Assembly: GCF_052857255.1 (NCBI RefSeq)
Contig: NC_135497.1
Coordinates: 545,886,531-545,950,530, forward strand
From: Amblyomma americanum
Taxonomy: Eukaryota > Arthropoda > Arachnida > Ixodida > Ixodidae
Reading direction: 5' to 3'
DNA: 64,000 nt
Both the position numbers and the translations under genes were made by a program. The notes beneath the pieces are model-generated. The model was not told the DNA's origin. It saw only the letters and a list, made by a program, of their open reading frames with translations, and ran no database searches. Positions 32,745-44,926 of this stretch are shown here, in pieces (the first letter of the stretch is position 1; the number at the start of each line of letters is the position of its first letter).

Positions 32745-33690
32745 CTCGCCCAAATTTCAGGTTTACTCCACAAAGTCAGCAAGAAAATTCCGGTAAGGAA
32801 CTGTGTCAGGCAGGGAGATACGATCTCGCCACTGCTATTCATTGCCTTTTTATAAGAGGTATTCAGAACTCAGATTGGGAACAGTTGGGGATAAGAGTTA
32901 ATGCAAAATAACTTAGTAATCTGCAATTCGCTGAGGACACTTCCTTGCCAAATCACTCAGGTGATGAATTGCAAAGCATAATCAAGGACTTAGGCAGGCA
33001 GAGCAGAACGCTGGGTCTAAAAATTAGCATGAAGAAAAGCAAAGTAATGTTCAACAGTCTAGGAAGGGAACAACAGTTCACAATTGGTAGCGAGGTGCTG
33101 GAAGTGGTAACCGAATATGCCTACTTAGGGCAGGTAGTGACCGCTGATGCGGATCACGGAAGGGTGGTAACTAGAAAAGAAAGAATGGGGTGCAGCGTAT
33201 TTGATAGGTTCTTTCAGGTCATGAAAGGCAGTTTATCTATATCCCTCTAGAGGAAAGTATACAGCAGCTGTATGTTACCAGTGCTCATCCAAGGGGCTGA
33301 AACATGGAGCCTACCGCAAAGGGTTGTACTTAAATTGAGTACAACACAGCGAGCTATGCAATGAAAAATTATAAGTGTAACGTTAAGACACAGGAAACAG
33401 GCACAATGAGTGAGACAAAAAACGTGAGTTAATGACACCCTTTTTTAAATCAAGCAGTAGAAATTAGCTTGGGTAGGGCTTGTAATAGAAGGCAAGATAA
33501 CCGTTGGTCGAAGGGCAGCGGACTGGATACCAAGTGAAGGCAAGCATAGCAAGGGGCGGCAGAACGTTAAGCGGACCGATGATATAAAGAAGCTTGCGGG
33601 GATAAGGTGGCCGCAACTGTCACTGGACAGTGTAAATTGGAAAGGTGTGGGAGAGGCATTTGTCTTTCAATGAACGTAGTCAGGTTGCGG
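32745..33690 (+). pseudogene. RTE RT C-terminal half
   Basis: Shows FRNSDWEQLGIRVN-like sequence and the polymerase box as FAED (FADD in active copies). It continues with LKISMKKSKVMFNSLGREQQ, EYAYLGQVVTADADHG (32945-33250), then ETWSLPQRVVLKLSTTQRAM, DDIKKLAGIRWPQLS, and ends GEAFVFQ-stop near 33674. These are the hallmark blocks of RTE/BovB elements in order. Several stops are present. Confidence 0.8.
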
Positions 33691-33954
33691 CTTGTTATGT
33701 TGACCATACAATTATCTGGTCGGTACCATAATGGAATGAAGGTATTTCTGTTTTACTGTCTCATTAGGCTTTTCGAGATGTACAGTTCATTGCTCACGGC
33801 TTTCTGGTTGCCTTCTTGCTTTAGTGGTTTTACAGTATTCACCACCGTACCATCACTGAAGGATATGTTATATCAGGAACTGCATTAACGTACGTTGTTG
33901 GTTGAGTTGGTGATTGAACATTATAAAGGAGGAGGAGAAAAAGAGGTCGAAAAG

Positions 33955-35165
33955 TGGGGAGGTTAGCCGGTAGCTGAAACCAGCGTGCTACCCTGCACTG
34001 GGGAAAAGGGATGAACGGATACAAAGGTGAGAAAGAAAAGAGAGTGACAGAAAAAGTAAAAGGCCAAAAGGCTTCGGCGAGTAGAGCAATGCGGTCCGAA
34101 GTAAGCACGGCAAGCAATGGCACACGCACTGAAAGTCACAGGCTGCCGCAGCTGTAACCTGTACACCTTGAGGGCTGTGGAGCGCTGCGAGCTCAGTAGC
34201 ACAGATCGAGCGCATTCATTACTAACACAAGTCAGTAAGGCAGTGCAGACGTTCCAGTGTGAAGAAAGGCTGCTTGTCGTTGCGGCATATAATGTAGATG
34301 ACAACGTAAGACATCCCGACTTTTCGGAACAGTGAAGCTGGAGGGTGCGCTGTACCGTGTATTGGTGAGCTGCAAACACTGTATTGAACAAATACAGCGT
34401 CCGCAGTGCATTCTGTGCAGCTGGCGTGTGCAAGCTGCAAAGCAGGACACGCATGATATTCATGATTGTCTTTAGAATTGCAATTACTTGCTCGTCCACG
34501 ACTTTGGCTGGTTCCTGACCTACTACTCGACCAGCAGTACGGTCAGCACACTGGGTGCGCGATCGCTGTTCCATCATTGAGGGTGTGCAGTGCTCCGGGA
34601 GCGATGGCCAAGTCCCTTGTCGATCCCAGTATTGGACCGGAGTTGGGCCTTGTGCTTGATTAGCAATAGGCTCGGCACTTGATAAGTCGCTGCGGGTGTG
34701 TATAACTCAGGCAGGGATGGCCAAGGCTAGTCTACGACCACCGTCCCTGCCTCGTCAGTCATCTGGCGCCCGTTCCTTGGAGGAGTATGCGGAGGGGGAG
34801 GACTAGCTGCGGAAATTGCTGGACAGTCCTTTCCAATGGTCACCACACTCTTAGAAGGCCCGCGACGAGGGTGGCGACGTCGTCGCACCTTAGCGGCGGC
34901 TTCTCTGTGTATGGAATTATGTCTTCGCATTTGTTTAAGTATTGCTCGTTCCCTTTTCAGGCGAGGACAATCTTCTGAGGCAGCGTCATGAGGGCCGCGG
35001 CAATTGGCACACTTAAGAACTGTTTCCCGGCAAGCATCACCGCTGTGGGGCTGAGTGCACCGTTAGCACACGATGGAAAAATTGCACACACTACCCACGT
35101 GATGCATTTCCGGCTCTAGAGAGGCTGCGGGATGAAAGGCCTTACCCCGTGCCCAACGTTCACGT
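33955..35165 (-). mobile_element. LINE with ORF1 and 3' end only
   Basis: Minus-strand element with a gag-like ORF1 (35165 to about 34380) followed by a terminal module at 33955-34010 (GGGTAGCACGCTGG, CCGGCTAACCTCCCC) and no RT between. A related terminal module occurs on the minus strand at 40440-40510. It therefore looks like an internally deleted LINE. The exact ends are unknown. Confidence 0.55.
34380..35165 (-). pseudogene. LINE ORF1 (gag-like, CCHC zinc knuckles)
   Basis: Two adjacent zinc knuckles are readable near 35070-34960: RCTQPHSGDAC (preceded by a Cys and a stop) and CANCRGPHDAASEDCP, then the basic KRERAILKQMRRH and a Pro-rich stretch. A helical C-terminal block (DEQVIAILKTIMNIMRVLL, about 34500-34440) follows after a frame change. 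This is the layout of I/Jockey-type ORF1 proteins, which bind element RNA. A stop in the first knuckle and frame breaks inactivate it. Confidence 0.65.
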
Positions 35166-35254
35166 ATGTTGGAATGCAGTCCGCTTGGAAGCATTATGAA
35201 AGAATACAGCGCTTAGAAACGACACAGAAGAGAAGAAACACATAACAACGCGGA

Positions 35255-35760
35255 CTAGTAACTGAATACATTTAATATGCAAGCGCAGTAAATGAATGTA
35301 AAAAGGCTTGCGCAGGAGCAGGAAAATTCACCAAAAGAAAAGACACTAGGGCTCATCTTCAAGAAATTAGAATACCGGTACAACTGGCGGGTCAGGGAGA
35401 CTGAAGGTTTGCTGACACAAGATGCCCGCTTGCATGCGATAGCACAGGCTTCGATGATTTTCCTTGTCCGCGCACCGGGGTAATGCCTGAGGATGACACG
35501 CCGATAAAAAAGTGGCAAACAGCCTCTGCAGTTTCTGTTGCTGTTGGGGGCGACAGCCTCTAGGGACGAAGCATGCTCTCTTAGGCTATCAATTAAGCGT
35601 AGCCCCGTTTGCCCAAGATATAAGGCGCCGCACGAAAACGGCACTTCGTAAATATGCGTGCGGCATGCAACAAAAGGCATTTCATGCTGCTTGCGGCATA
35701 CAACAGGGTGAGGCCCTAAAAAGTCTACTTTCCTGCACAACCGTTACAGCAAAGAAGGTA
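35255..35760 (-). pseudogene. PLE GIY-YIG nuclease, separate copy
   Basis: A 161-codon frame containing FVACRTHIYEVPFSCGALYLGQTG, the two Tyr motifs of the GIY-YIG fold, then LREHASSL. Further on are IIEACAIACKRASCVS-like and SVSLTRQLYRY, matching the C-terminal half of PLE nucleases. It is upstream (in minus-strand order) of the RT at 32.5 kb, so it belongs to a different PLE copy. No RT was recognised to its right. Confidence 0.75.
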
Positions 35761-38700
35761 GTACAAATGAAAATAAAACTGCCTATGTTATGAAGTACTG
35801 CTGTCTCACTTTTCTAGAGCCTATTTCTGTGCATTGTGTACTCGATGCTAGTGTGGGATGATCTACGCCCGAACAGTTTCCTTGACTTCGGCTCAATATT
35901 TTTTCCTGTTTTGCCCTAGAACTTACAGGCTGATGTACATGTTCCTTTTCAAGGATCCACACTGGGTTTTTGTAGCTGTACTCATTGTGTTTTAAATCGG
36001 TTCTTTAGGCTTTTGATGAGACCAAAGAATTCGTTTACGCAATGACAAGCCGCCAAGTCATTTTAAAGGTGACGACGGCAATAATTGTACACATATCATA
36101 TTTATAATGCACATAAAATTGTGCAGGGCGTATATATGGCAAGGAAACACTCAGATAATACAAATGCACTACTTTTAGTGCACACCGAACTCTATTTAGG
36201 GGCAGGATACATGAGAGATAGGAAACGCACTCTTCATCTTCAGGCAGTGATGCGTTTTCTTAACCATAGGTGCAACCCAGCCCTATACATGAAAAAGAAA
36301 CGAAAGCACGCTAAGCTAAAGGGCACTTATATCACAACATAGCTTCAGCTACTACCTGCGGCTACATGCATTCGTTGCTTTTCCTTTTATTTATGTACAA
36401 GGTAGCGCAATTTTTCTGTTCATTTCACTTCCGTAGACATTCCCATAGGCCGAAGCTCCGTGCGCAATTCTCCTGCATCCATGCTTGTACGCACACTTTG
36501 CAGCGAATTTCTTTCACTTTTTCTCCTGCACAGCGTGGCCTCTTTGCCCGTGTCTCTTGAACAAGTCTCTCAGACCAGTACTCTTGGTACCGCTTTTTAT
36601 ATGCATGGTTTATTCTGGTGTTCTCCATCCAAGCCTTTTCGCCAGCTTAAGGGCCTCGGCGGCTGCTTCCAACTTCTTAGACTTTCCATGGTGTACATGC
36701 TTTAGCACGTCCTTTTTTTTCTCTAAACATTCGCTTGAAAAGCACCCAACGCACTTCAACTTTACTTACTTTGCGGGAGTGTGGTGCGCGACAATATGAA
36801 TGTACGGCATAACATAGCTCTTCCAAAGTTGGTCTTCTAGTTCTAAGAACGTGTAAAAGAATTCTGAGGTTTCACCTTAGTTTTCTAGGTGGCACGAAAT
36901 TTTGCACAGACCATGCCAATTTAGACTGGTTTTTCTGGAAAAGCTTTCAGCAGTCGCTCACAGTCGCCCCAAATAGCGACGTGAATATTTTTTCCTTGCT
37001 TCCTTTATTGGCTTCCAACGTTTAAAATTTCATCCCACAGTTAATTATGGCGTCAACTATTTCTGAACATGTACGGTAATACAACGTGGAGTGCGGACTT
37101 TTTCGCGGTAATCTCTTGTCTTCTGCTCTTGAAAGCAATTCGTCTCTGAGGCGGGTAACTATCCTTAACTTTATGCGGATTAGGAAATATTAAATCAGAG
37201 TTAAAGGGCAACAGTGACAAGTTTTTTGTCGCGTTCGCATCTGAGCAGCAATCCTCTTTCATGTTCTCAAGCGTGCCGATCAAAGGAGGTTCATTAAAGC
37301 TCCTGTTACTTGCCAGAACTGACTATCTTGTTTGTGGGTTCTCGACAAAATGGAAATGGATAGCGTAATGCAGCAGACGGCAGACCCTGAACACCTAGCA
37401 CAAATTCCAAATCTGACCCAGAGAAGTGTGAATCGATATCTCATGGTGTCTTGCACATATGCTAGAACTTTGTGCGCCATTGTTAATTTCTTTCATCAAA
37501 TCCCGAAAAGCCGCTATTATTTCAAAATAGCCCTCAGAAAACCTTGCCACACCTAGAAGGTGGTTGAGTTTGTTGCTTCGATGCTATCGCGTTTTGCAAA
37601 TTATGAAACGATATTGTTGTTCAGGTCGGGCGTCTACTCGCAACACAGCCATCAGGGTCTATTTTTATCCCGAGTGGCTCGGCGGAGAGCTCCTTCATGC
37701 TCATGCCTATATCCCTAGCTAGCTTTTGCGCAGCAACACCGTGTCTCCCTCAAAGGAAATCTGAGTGCCAGGTCTGGTATCTGGTATCTTGAGGACAGTT
37801 ATTCTGCTATATAGGTGCTCCTGTAAAAATCTGATAGTCTTTTGGTGAGCAGATTAGGGACACTCGCGAAGAGGTGCTCCCAGAAAACATTGCTCACAAA
37901 ATGTGTGTCCAAGAGAACTGCAATTTCTCGCAAGTTGTTTTTGTTTGGAGAACAAAGGGCATTGTAATTAACTTGACTATTAATGCAGAAAGCTTTTTTG
38001 ACATTCCAATTCGAAATAATTTCTCTCCTTTTGTTTAATGGTATTTTATGCAGCAGGGCCTTTAGGTCAATGACGAGAAATTGGGATATTTCTAGGCCGC
38101 AGTCCTACAGTGCCACTTCAAGTGCTTGCGGGTTGGAACATCCAGCAGCATTAAGCTTTTGGCTTTTTTTTGCAATGCTCGTTGACCATAATGCCTTCGT
38201 TGAGTAGCATTGTAGTTTGTCGCTATTTCAATTTTCCATTTTGCTTCTCAAGGTTAAGAAACTTGGCATTACCGGCAGAGATGATGTCTGAGATCATTTA
38301 TTTTTTTTTCTGAAACCGTTGCTACATTTCAAGCTCTTTTTTACAGCAGAAATCATGATTTCACTATGAAGTCTCCTGTTGTCGTTTCTGGTGGGCTACA
38401 TTGAGTCTCGAAGACAAACTTTATGAACCTCTTCTTGTTTAGGAAGGACGCTTTTGGGCGGCCTGTAAACACCTTAACGCCTATCGGGAACATTGCACGG
38501 TGACATAAACCGGTCCTCAGAAAACGTGCTTATAACGGAAAGCCTGAAATTCAGCAGCAAAAATGATTGGACAGCTTTAAATAATGTCTTTCGAAGAAGG
38601 TCGTTTCCATGTATTATTTTATAGCTCTAAGTGGTGAGCGTGAATCTGACACTGCAACGGTCGAAGATAGCAGACAAGTTTCTTTCTTTGTCTTGCTTGG

Positions 38701-40439
38701 ACATCTCGCAGAACTATAAATAAACGAAATAAATATGAGCTAATTTTACGAACAGGAAGCCAAAGCAGTAGCGTGGACAGGAGCACTCAGTCTGTAAAAC
38801 AGGTCACATGGCGTTAAAGACAGGCCGAAACAACGAGAAAACAAAACAACAATAGAACAACCAAAGTAGAGCTCTAAAAAATTAATAACGAATAATTGCA
38901 TTACAATGTGCCACCACTGATCTCTGTGACGAAAAAACCTGCAAGGTTTTACAACTTCTGACGTGTTATACCCTTAATTCTTACTGGAAACTCAATCGCG
39001 AAATTGTTCCTAAGTTTTGTTTCCCGCAGCGACCAAGCAGACGGAAGTGGAGCCTGAAGAAGTCCTCTTCCTTACGGAGTAGCCATTTTTTTTCTAATGC
39101 TTGACCTTTTCCGTGAGAAGCCCATAGAAAAATATCCTGGTCAAGGTTCACCTTCAGGAGTCCGCTTGATCAACGGCAATTGGACAGCTTTTTCTGAATT
39201 TCGTAGAGGATCTCTTCAGAGGCAGACTGGAGGCGTCGATTCGAAGGTTTCCTTGGGGATGTGTACTCGTGCGGACAGGCTTCGTTGAAATTTCTTTAGG
39301 CTTCAGGGTTGAATAGCATTTGGAGTACCCTTTCTATTTGGTCAGGTACTCTTTGAGCTAAATGAAAGAGAAATGAAGACGTTTTGTCGACTATAGGAAG
39401 CGCTTTCATTTATCTGAAGATGGGGAGAGGTGAAACCAAAAGTAGGAAATTGAAAGTGACTCTCAGCATTTTTCTTCCTTTGATGCTTAATAGGCTTATA
39501 ATATCCACAAGCTCAAATGAGGTTATGCACCTTATTATAAGGAAACCTTGCGTGTTATCTCAATAAAACAAACATGTGACGCTGTAAATATAAAGGCAGC
39601 AAAGCATCCTCAAGGCTAATATAAATTTTCCGTAAAATTTTCGACAATAATATTATATTGAACAAACTGTATTTACAGTGCCAAAGTACTACGCATAATA
39701 TTTTTAGCAACAACAGAAGCGCAAAAACATTTTTACAACATTTCAGTGAACAGTAAGTACAAGAAGTAATGCATTTTAGTAAATGATACCTAGTTGTGCT
39801 GCTCGGAATCTGGTCCAGTGCACTTGAATATCGAAATGGCGTTTACACTTATCTTGGTAATATTTACAAACACTTCCTAAAACAAGTGAAAGCAGTCCCA
39901 ACTCACAGTAAAGATGTGTGCGCAATGTGTGAGCAGAGTAAAGATAAGTGACCCTAAATATTGTTAAGGAAAGTAGGCATACGGTAGGGAATACAAGTCC
40001 CTTTGTGTAAATGTTGGAGGCTTCACACAGACCTAAAGCAGATCACAAAATACTATACGCAATTCATTTCTGTTGTTCTGTTGCTATATTGGAAATAGGG
40101 AAAGCTTTTCATAGCGCCTTTTTAAACAATATCTGAAAGATCATTGCTTAAGTTTAAAACTGTGCTGCAGATAGAATAAATGTAATTGTGATTAAGTTGA
40201 TGGCTGCACATACTAAAATCAAACTACAAGTAATGATTTATCGTACTCAGTAGTGCACCACAAATATTTAAAGGTTTTATTGTTACAATATTCATACACA
40301 AAAGCTAACGACTTACCGTTTTACTGATGACTCTCTCGACGGAGTGGTACAGCAGTTTCTTCCGGCAGAAAAGTGAAGCTGTCGGGAGTTGCAGAATATG
40401 GACAAATGTGCTTAAGAGAGAGAGAGACTCTTTAATGAA
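35761..40439. other. Unassigned 4.7-kb stretch
   Basis: Only weak coding hints, all on the minus strand. 36840-36640 reads WKSYVMPYIHIVAHH, a good splice donor (GCAAA/GTAAGT near 36765), then KHVHHGKSKKLEAAAEALKL. 37970-37880 reads LLDTHFVSNVFWEHLF. I do not recognise a family. The rest (38200-40400) is AT-rich with no convincing frame on either strand. It could hold a decayed transposon or an intron-rich host gene. Confidence 0.35.
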
Positions 40440-40510
40440 GAAACAGAGAATTTAGCCGGCGTTTCAATATCGCTGGCATGCTACTCTGCGTAGGGAGGGG
40501 AATTTGGGAG
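40440..40510 (-). repeat. LINE terminal module
   Basis: The reverse complement reads AGAGTAGCATGCCAGCG and CGCCGGCTAAATTCTC, similar to the module at 33955-34010. An (AG)n stretch (40416-40428) lies beside it. Probably a solitary LINE 3' end. Confidence 0.5.
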
Positions 40511-40532
40511 ATAAAGACTGAAGGAGAGCAGC

Positions 40533-41933
40533 GTGGAAGAGGAGGAAAAAAAAAACTGCCGATCAATGCTTCTGCTTGAAAAAGCCTACGTTGAAGGAAC
40601 CTTGCGCTACTGTCTACCAGTGCTTCAAATATTATCTACATCAAGCAATAAGACTCTCAATGCCGCACGGAACAACTGCCTGCGAATATGTCTTGGCCTC
40701 CCAAAGGGTTCCTCTGCATCAGGAACAGTAGCGGAGGCAGGATGTCTCCCACTAGAGGTAATTGCCGCCCAGGAAACTATGCGTACCCATCTCCGCCATG
40801 TCCTGCAAGGGAAGAAGCACTTCCTACACCGTGTCCACCTAACTCACAGCAACTCTAGCTTTGGCCAGGCAGTGCAGCTCCTGCCCCTTCCTACTATTAA
40901 TCAGCCTCAGAAACTACTACCTCTGGCCTTTCCTCCATGGACACTTTCTCCTCTAAAGGTGAAGAAGTCTGTTCCAGGTGTGAATGCAAAGAGCCGCATG
41001 CCACAGGCAGCACTTCTGCAAGCTACTCTCGCCTACTTAATCGAAGAATATACGCAGCACACCCATATCTTCACCGATGGTTCAACTACTAAAAAAACTT
41101 CTTCTTGTGGCCTTTATGTGCCCTCAACAGGCCATGCCCTTTCTTACCGGCTGCAGCGGAGGACCTCCTCTACAACAGCTGAGCTTCACGGCATTAAGGA
41201 AGCTGTTTCTTACATCCTGCGCCGAACCGCCGGCCGTTGGGTTATTTTCACCGATTCAAAAGCATCTCTGCAGATCCTGGCCAACCTGCTGAAGAAAACG
41301 AATCACCAGCCAGTTTCCCTGGACATTGGGTATATCCATCATTTAGCTATTGCCGCAGGCCACTGCATAACATTTCAGTGGGTACCTGCTCACTGTGGCA
41401 TTATGGCTAATGAAAAAGCAGATGAAGCGGCCCGTAAGGGCCACCAACATCAGAGATACATTCGAAGTTTTCTCACGAAATCTGATGCGTCCCAAATGGC
41501 TAAAAGTTTTGTGTACGAAGAAACGTATCGGCTTTGGAGTTTGCCGACACATCAGTACCAATTTCTTCACTCAATCGACCCACATCTTAGATCAAGACTC
41601 TCACCCAGAATTCCTCGACAACTCGAAACACTTTATGACCGACTTCGTCTGAATGCTGCATATACAAATGGCCTGTGATACCGTTTTGGACAAATGAACA
41701 GTCCGCATTGTGACAACTGTGCTTCGATAGAAACTGTGGAACATATCCTGCTTGAGTGCCCTGCGTATGCTAACGAGCGTGCGTACTATGAACATTGCAT
41801 GCAGAAGCTCTGCCCAGTGCCCCTAACAATGGACAAAGTTTTAGGCCCCTTAGCCTGCTTCAGGCAACAGAGACTTGCAATGAACTTTCTTTTTACATAT
41901 TTAAAAGACATTGGACATCTCGATAAGCTCTAA
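40533..41933 (+). pseudogene. LINE ORF2 3' half with RNase H domain
   Basis: Starts in the RT thumb (KAYVEGTLRYCLPVLQIL, NNCLRICLGLPKGS), then a complete RNase H domain: HIFTDGSTTKK (Asp), TTAELHGIKEAV (Glu), VIFTDSKASLQIL (Asp) and WVPAHCGIMANEKADEAA (His, Asp). All four acidic residues and the His are present. After an in-frame TGA at 41676-41678 the frame resumes to 41933 with CDNCASIETVEHILLECP, a C-terminal zinc knuckle. RNase H in a LINE points to the I/R1-like assemblage. It is 5'-truncated upstream of the thumb and differs from family B. Confidence 0.82.
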
Positions 41934-42814
41934 ATTCACTTGCAGGTTACCTTCATGCATTCTTCTTGCAGTGAACTTCGTCAGCCCATTCGTCGGACTA
42001 TGCACTCCATCATTCCATAGGTTACATCAATACTCGCCACTGCATGCGCTTAAGCATCTCAGTGGTGCTGGAATTATAGCACGCCAGCGAACATGTTCAC
42101 ACAAAGACAGCGCCAAGGAACCGTGATTTCGTGGCATGCTCACGCTCTTTACCCTGTTGTCACAAGACGCCGGTCCGAAACTACACGCCACCAAAGAATT
42201 GTCCTTCTGGAATTGTGCTTTGCCTTACGTCGAAACAGGTCGCGTGTAAACCAAAGCTTTCGTCCCTTTGTTTGCAGCAGAGAGAGACCTCTCCCTGGTG
42301 CAAACAGAGTGACGTCAAAGGGGCAAGACCCGATGGGTAAAATCGCCCACTTTTGCTTCTAAACTGCGTTTGCACGTCTCAAGCATCTGCTGCCCCTCCC
42401 GGCCAGAAGACGTATTCTGGAAGGCGTATTGCCAAACCATATCCTGTATGCTCACTCAAGCAGACTATACGGCCAAGAGTGCGATCACGTGACATTACGT
42501 CACTTCCGTCGACAACAAAAATAGCTTCTTTATGCTAGCCCAGTGTATCCGCGATATGGATACTTCTACACGATTCAAAAGAAGTGGTTCCAAGGACCTT
42601 TGCAAACCGCCTCGTTGGATGCTCGATATGCGTTGGCGCTGAAGCATCTAAGGCAATCACGCGCGAAACTCAAGGTGTAGGAAAAATGCTTTTTGCTGGA
42701 ATTTACAAATGTGAAAACCTATCAGTAGTGTAGATGGCCTAAAACTTTAGTTTGTGTTTGTTAGTAATGCGAAAGTGAAGAAACTTTAAAAAAGACTATT
42801 ACTGAAAGCTTTAA
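41934..42814. other. No recognised gene
   Basis: Probably begins with the 3' UTR of the preceding LINE. Small inverted motifs are present (GACGTATTCTGG near 42408) but no ORF or RNA signature. Confidence 0.4.
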
Positions 42815-44499
42815 AGAGATTCAGGTAACCTCAGCAACCCTCCTTACCCCTCCAAGAATCTCGAAGCTCAAAACCCATCAACAAAAAAAAACCTCAGCCC
42901 TCTTCTCAGGAATGAGAAAATGATTGAGGTGTACCACCATATGCAGGAAGGTGCAGGGTCCGAATATAAAGTTATTCAAGGAGACCTGCTTCTCTTAAAA
43001 AAGCTAAAAACATTTGTGATATCAATAAATGCATCTTGACTGAAATCAATGCCGGGTGAAGGGGAATGTGTTCTTTGCAGGATCGAGTAAAATACTTTTT
43101 CCTTAGTGGCTCAAGTTGTGTGCATGAGAATAGGATGTGATGTACTGTAATTTCATCTCCGCATTTTTCGCAGATAGGCTTGTCTTTTTTTTGTGAATAA
43201 GAAGTTGCGGGTAAGGTGTGCATGTCCAATACGGAGACGGCATAAAATTACTTCCATGAAACGTTCCTGATGACTACAGGTTTTCCATTCGCCCAATACG
43301 GTCTTTACCAAATGGAGTTTGTTATTTACCTCTCTGTCTCAGGTTTCTTGCCATTTAGCGTTGAAATTACTGTGTATTAATTTCATGCAGTCTCTATGGA
43401 GCAAGCTGACTTTCACGATTGCACGACTGCCAGCCTGTGCAGCGCATTTGTCGGCTCTTTCATTACCATATATTCAAACATGGCTCGGTATCCAGCAGAC
43501 CTTTATTATATATCCCTGTGTTATGTGACTTTTTCTATGTTGTATAATATGTTTCCTATGAATGGCTCAACTTCGCTTATGCAGTTTAATGCCGTGAGCA
43601 CTCTAAGTAAATCTGTGCCGATTATACTGTTTTTAATGTTATTCTTTATTATTATGCATACAGCTACAGAGACAGCATAACATTCCGCTGTAAAAATGAA
43701 TGCACTGATTGCAGCCTAACTATTTTTTGTCATTTTCCTTGTACGACTGCGCTGGGTAATGTGCTCGTGTGGTGTTTGTTTTTTTCGGAGGTGTGTTAAC
43801 GTGAAGCCATATACAGTGGAAAGGCTTTACCATGGTGGCAGTGGGTCTTGCCTTGAGGCGACATCAGGAAGGATATCTAGTATTTCCAAGTTTTGGCAAA
43901 TGTTCTCGAAGCGGGGAAGCAAATGTCTGACTGAGTGGGGATTGTTTTTTAACAGTGTCCTGGAGGCGCGCTTGGTAACTATGGGATAACAGACATGCTT
44001 TGGGAGTGAACGAATTTTTAGGACATATGTGCATGCGAGCATACTTCTGTCTGTAAGGGAGGGCTTATTGATTTCGACGTAGACTATTTATGCGGGATGT
44101 TCTGTATGCGCCAGTCGCAAGATGTAAACCTAGGTTATACACTGGGTCAAGTTGCTCTAGATATGACGGCCTCGCGGACCCGTACACGACACATCCATAG
44201 TCTAGGGTAGAACGTACTACAGACCAATAGATTTGTAGAAGATATGTTCTAAAAGATACTCAGCGTTTTGATGACAGTACTTTTATTATAGTCAGGTATT
44301 GGGAGGCTTTATTTTTGGTGATGTTTATATGTGGCACGAATTCCTCACAAATGTGAGGAATTTTTTGGAACGGGTGGAACTTAGGCGTACGTGGAACGAG
44401 CGCTCAGACAGAAATTCCTTTATACAGTTCAGCATCCTTTTACGGATCCCTATGTCTGCAAGGTCGCGCAGAATCCCAAACCTGCATGTGGTAACACAA

Positions 44500-44926
44500 G
44501 AATTAAAAGACTAGCGCATATAACAGAGACACAGACAAAGAAGTAGACAGGACGAGCGCTAAACGAACAACTTGTCGTTAAAACAAACAAAAGGTGGATG
44601 AGAGGTAACACTTAACTAACGCTACAAAGTCATTTACAGAAACCCCGCTGCTATTTTGGAACTTAACAGCCCCCAGCTGGGGGGCTATTTTAGAACTTAA
44701 CAGCCCCCCAGCTGGGGGGCTGTTAAGTTCCAAAATAGCAGCGGGGTTTCTGTAAATGACTTTGTAGCGTTAGTTAAGTGTTACCTCTCATCCACCTTTA
44801 TTTGTTTTAACGACAAGTTGTTCGTTTAGCGCTCGTCCTGTCTACTTCTTTGTCTGTGTCTCTGTTATATGCGCTAGTCTTTTAATTCATGATGAAACAC
44901 CAACTAGCCCAGCTTTCCGCCTTGAA
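44500..44926. mobile_element. 427-bp insertion with palindrome and 11-bp TSD
   Basis: Bounded by TGGTAACACAA at 44489-44499 and 44927-44937. Contains the 387-bp palindrome (44501-44887) and a 39-bp unpaired tail (CACCAACTAGCCCAGC within it). Removing it and one TSD copy restores the LINE sequence seen in copy 2. No ORF. The tail and GACGAGCGCTAA sequence recall ends of Penelope-like elements, but that is a memory-based guess. Confidence 0.8.
44501..44887. repeat. 387-bp near-perfect palindrome
   Basis: Arms 44501-44673 and 44715-44887 are about 99% complementary over 173 bp: one substitution and one single-base indel near 44588 versus about 44800. The 41-bp centre is itself made of smaller C/G-rich palindromes (CCCCCCAGCTGGGGGG). 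As RNA or single-stranded DNA it would form one long hairpin. Confidence 0.95.

Larger units (their letters stand above)
28150..33690 (+). mobile_element. RTE (BovB-like) LINE split by a PLE insertion
   Basis: Two plus-strand RTE pieces are co-linear: 28150 to about 29230 carries the region before and into the RT, and about 32745-33690 carries the rest of the RT to the C-terminus. The second resumes almost where the first stops in the family's protein order. The intervening 3.5 kb is a minus-strand Penelope-like element. One RTE copy interrupted by a later insertion is the simplest reading; two independent RTE fragments would be the alternative. Confidence 0.65.

Noticed and set aside
33963..34577. 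204-codon minus-strand frame
   Set aside because: It spans the ORF1 tail and 3' UTR of a LINE. Only the part near 34500-34440 looks coding.
35255..35760. That this nuclease belongs to the PLE RT at 31-32.5 kb
   Set aside because: On the minus strand it lies upstream of the RT, while PLE nucleases follow the RT; a nuclease in the right position is at 29.4-29.9 kb.
44501..44887. A CRISPR-like array or rho-type terminator
   Set aside because: It is a single long palindrome without repeat-spacer pattern and lies in eukaryotic DNA inside a LINE.
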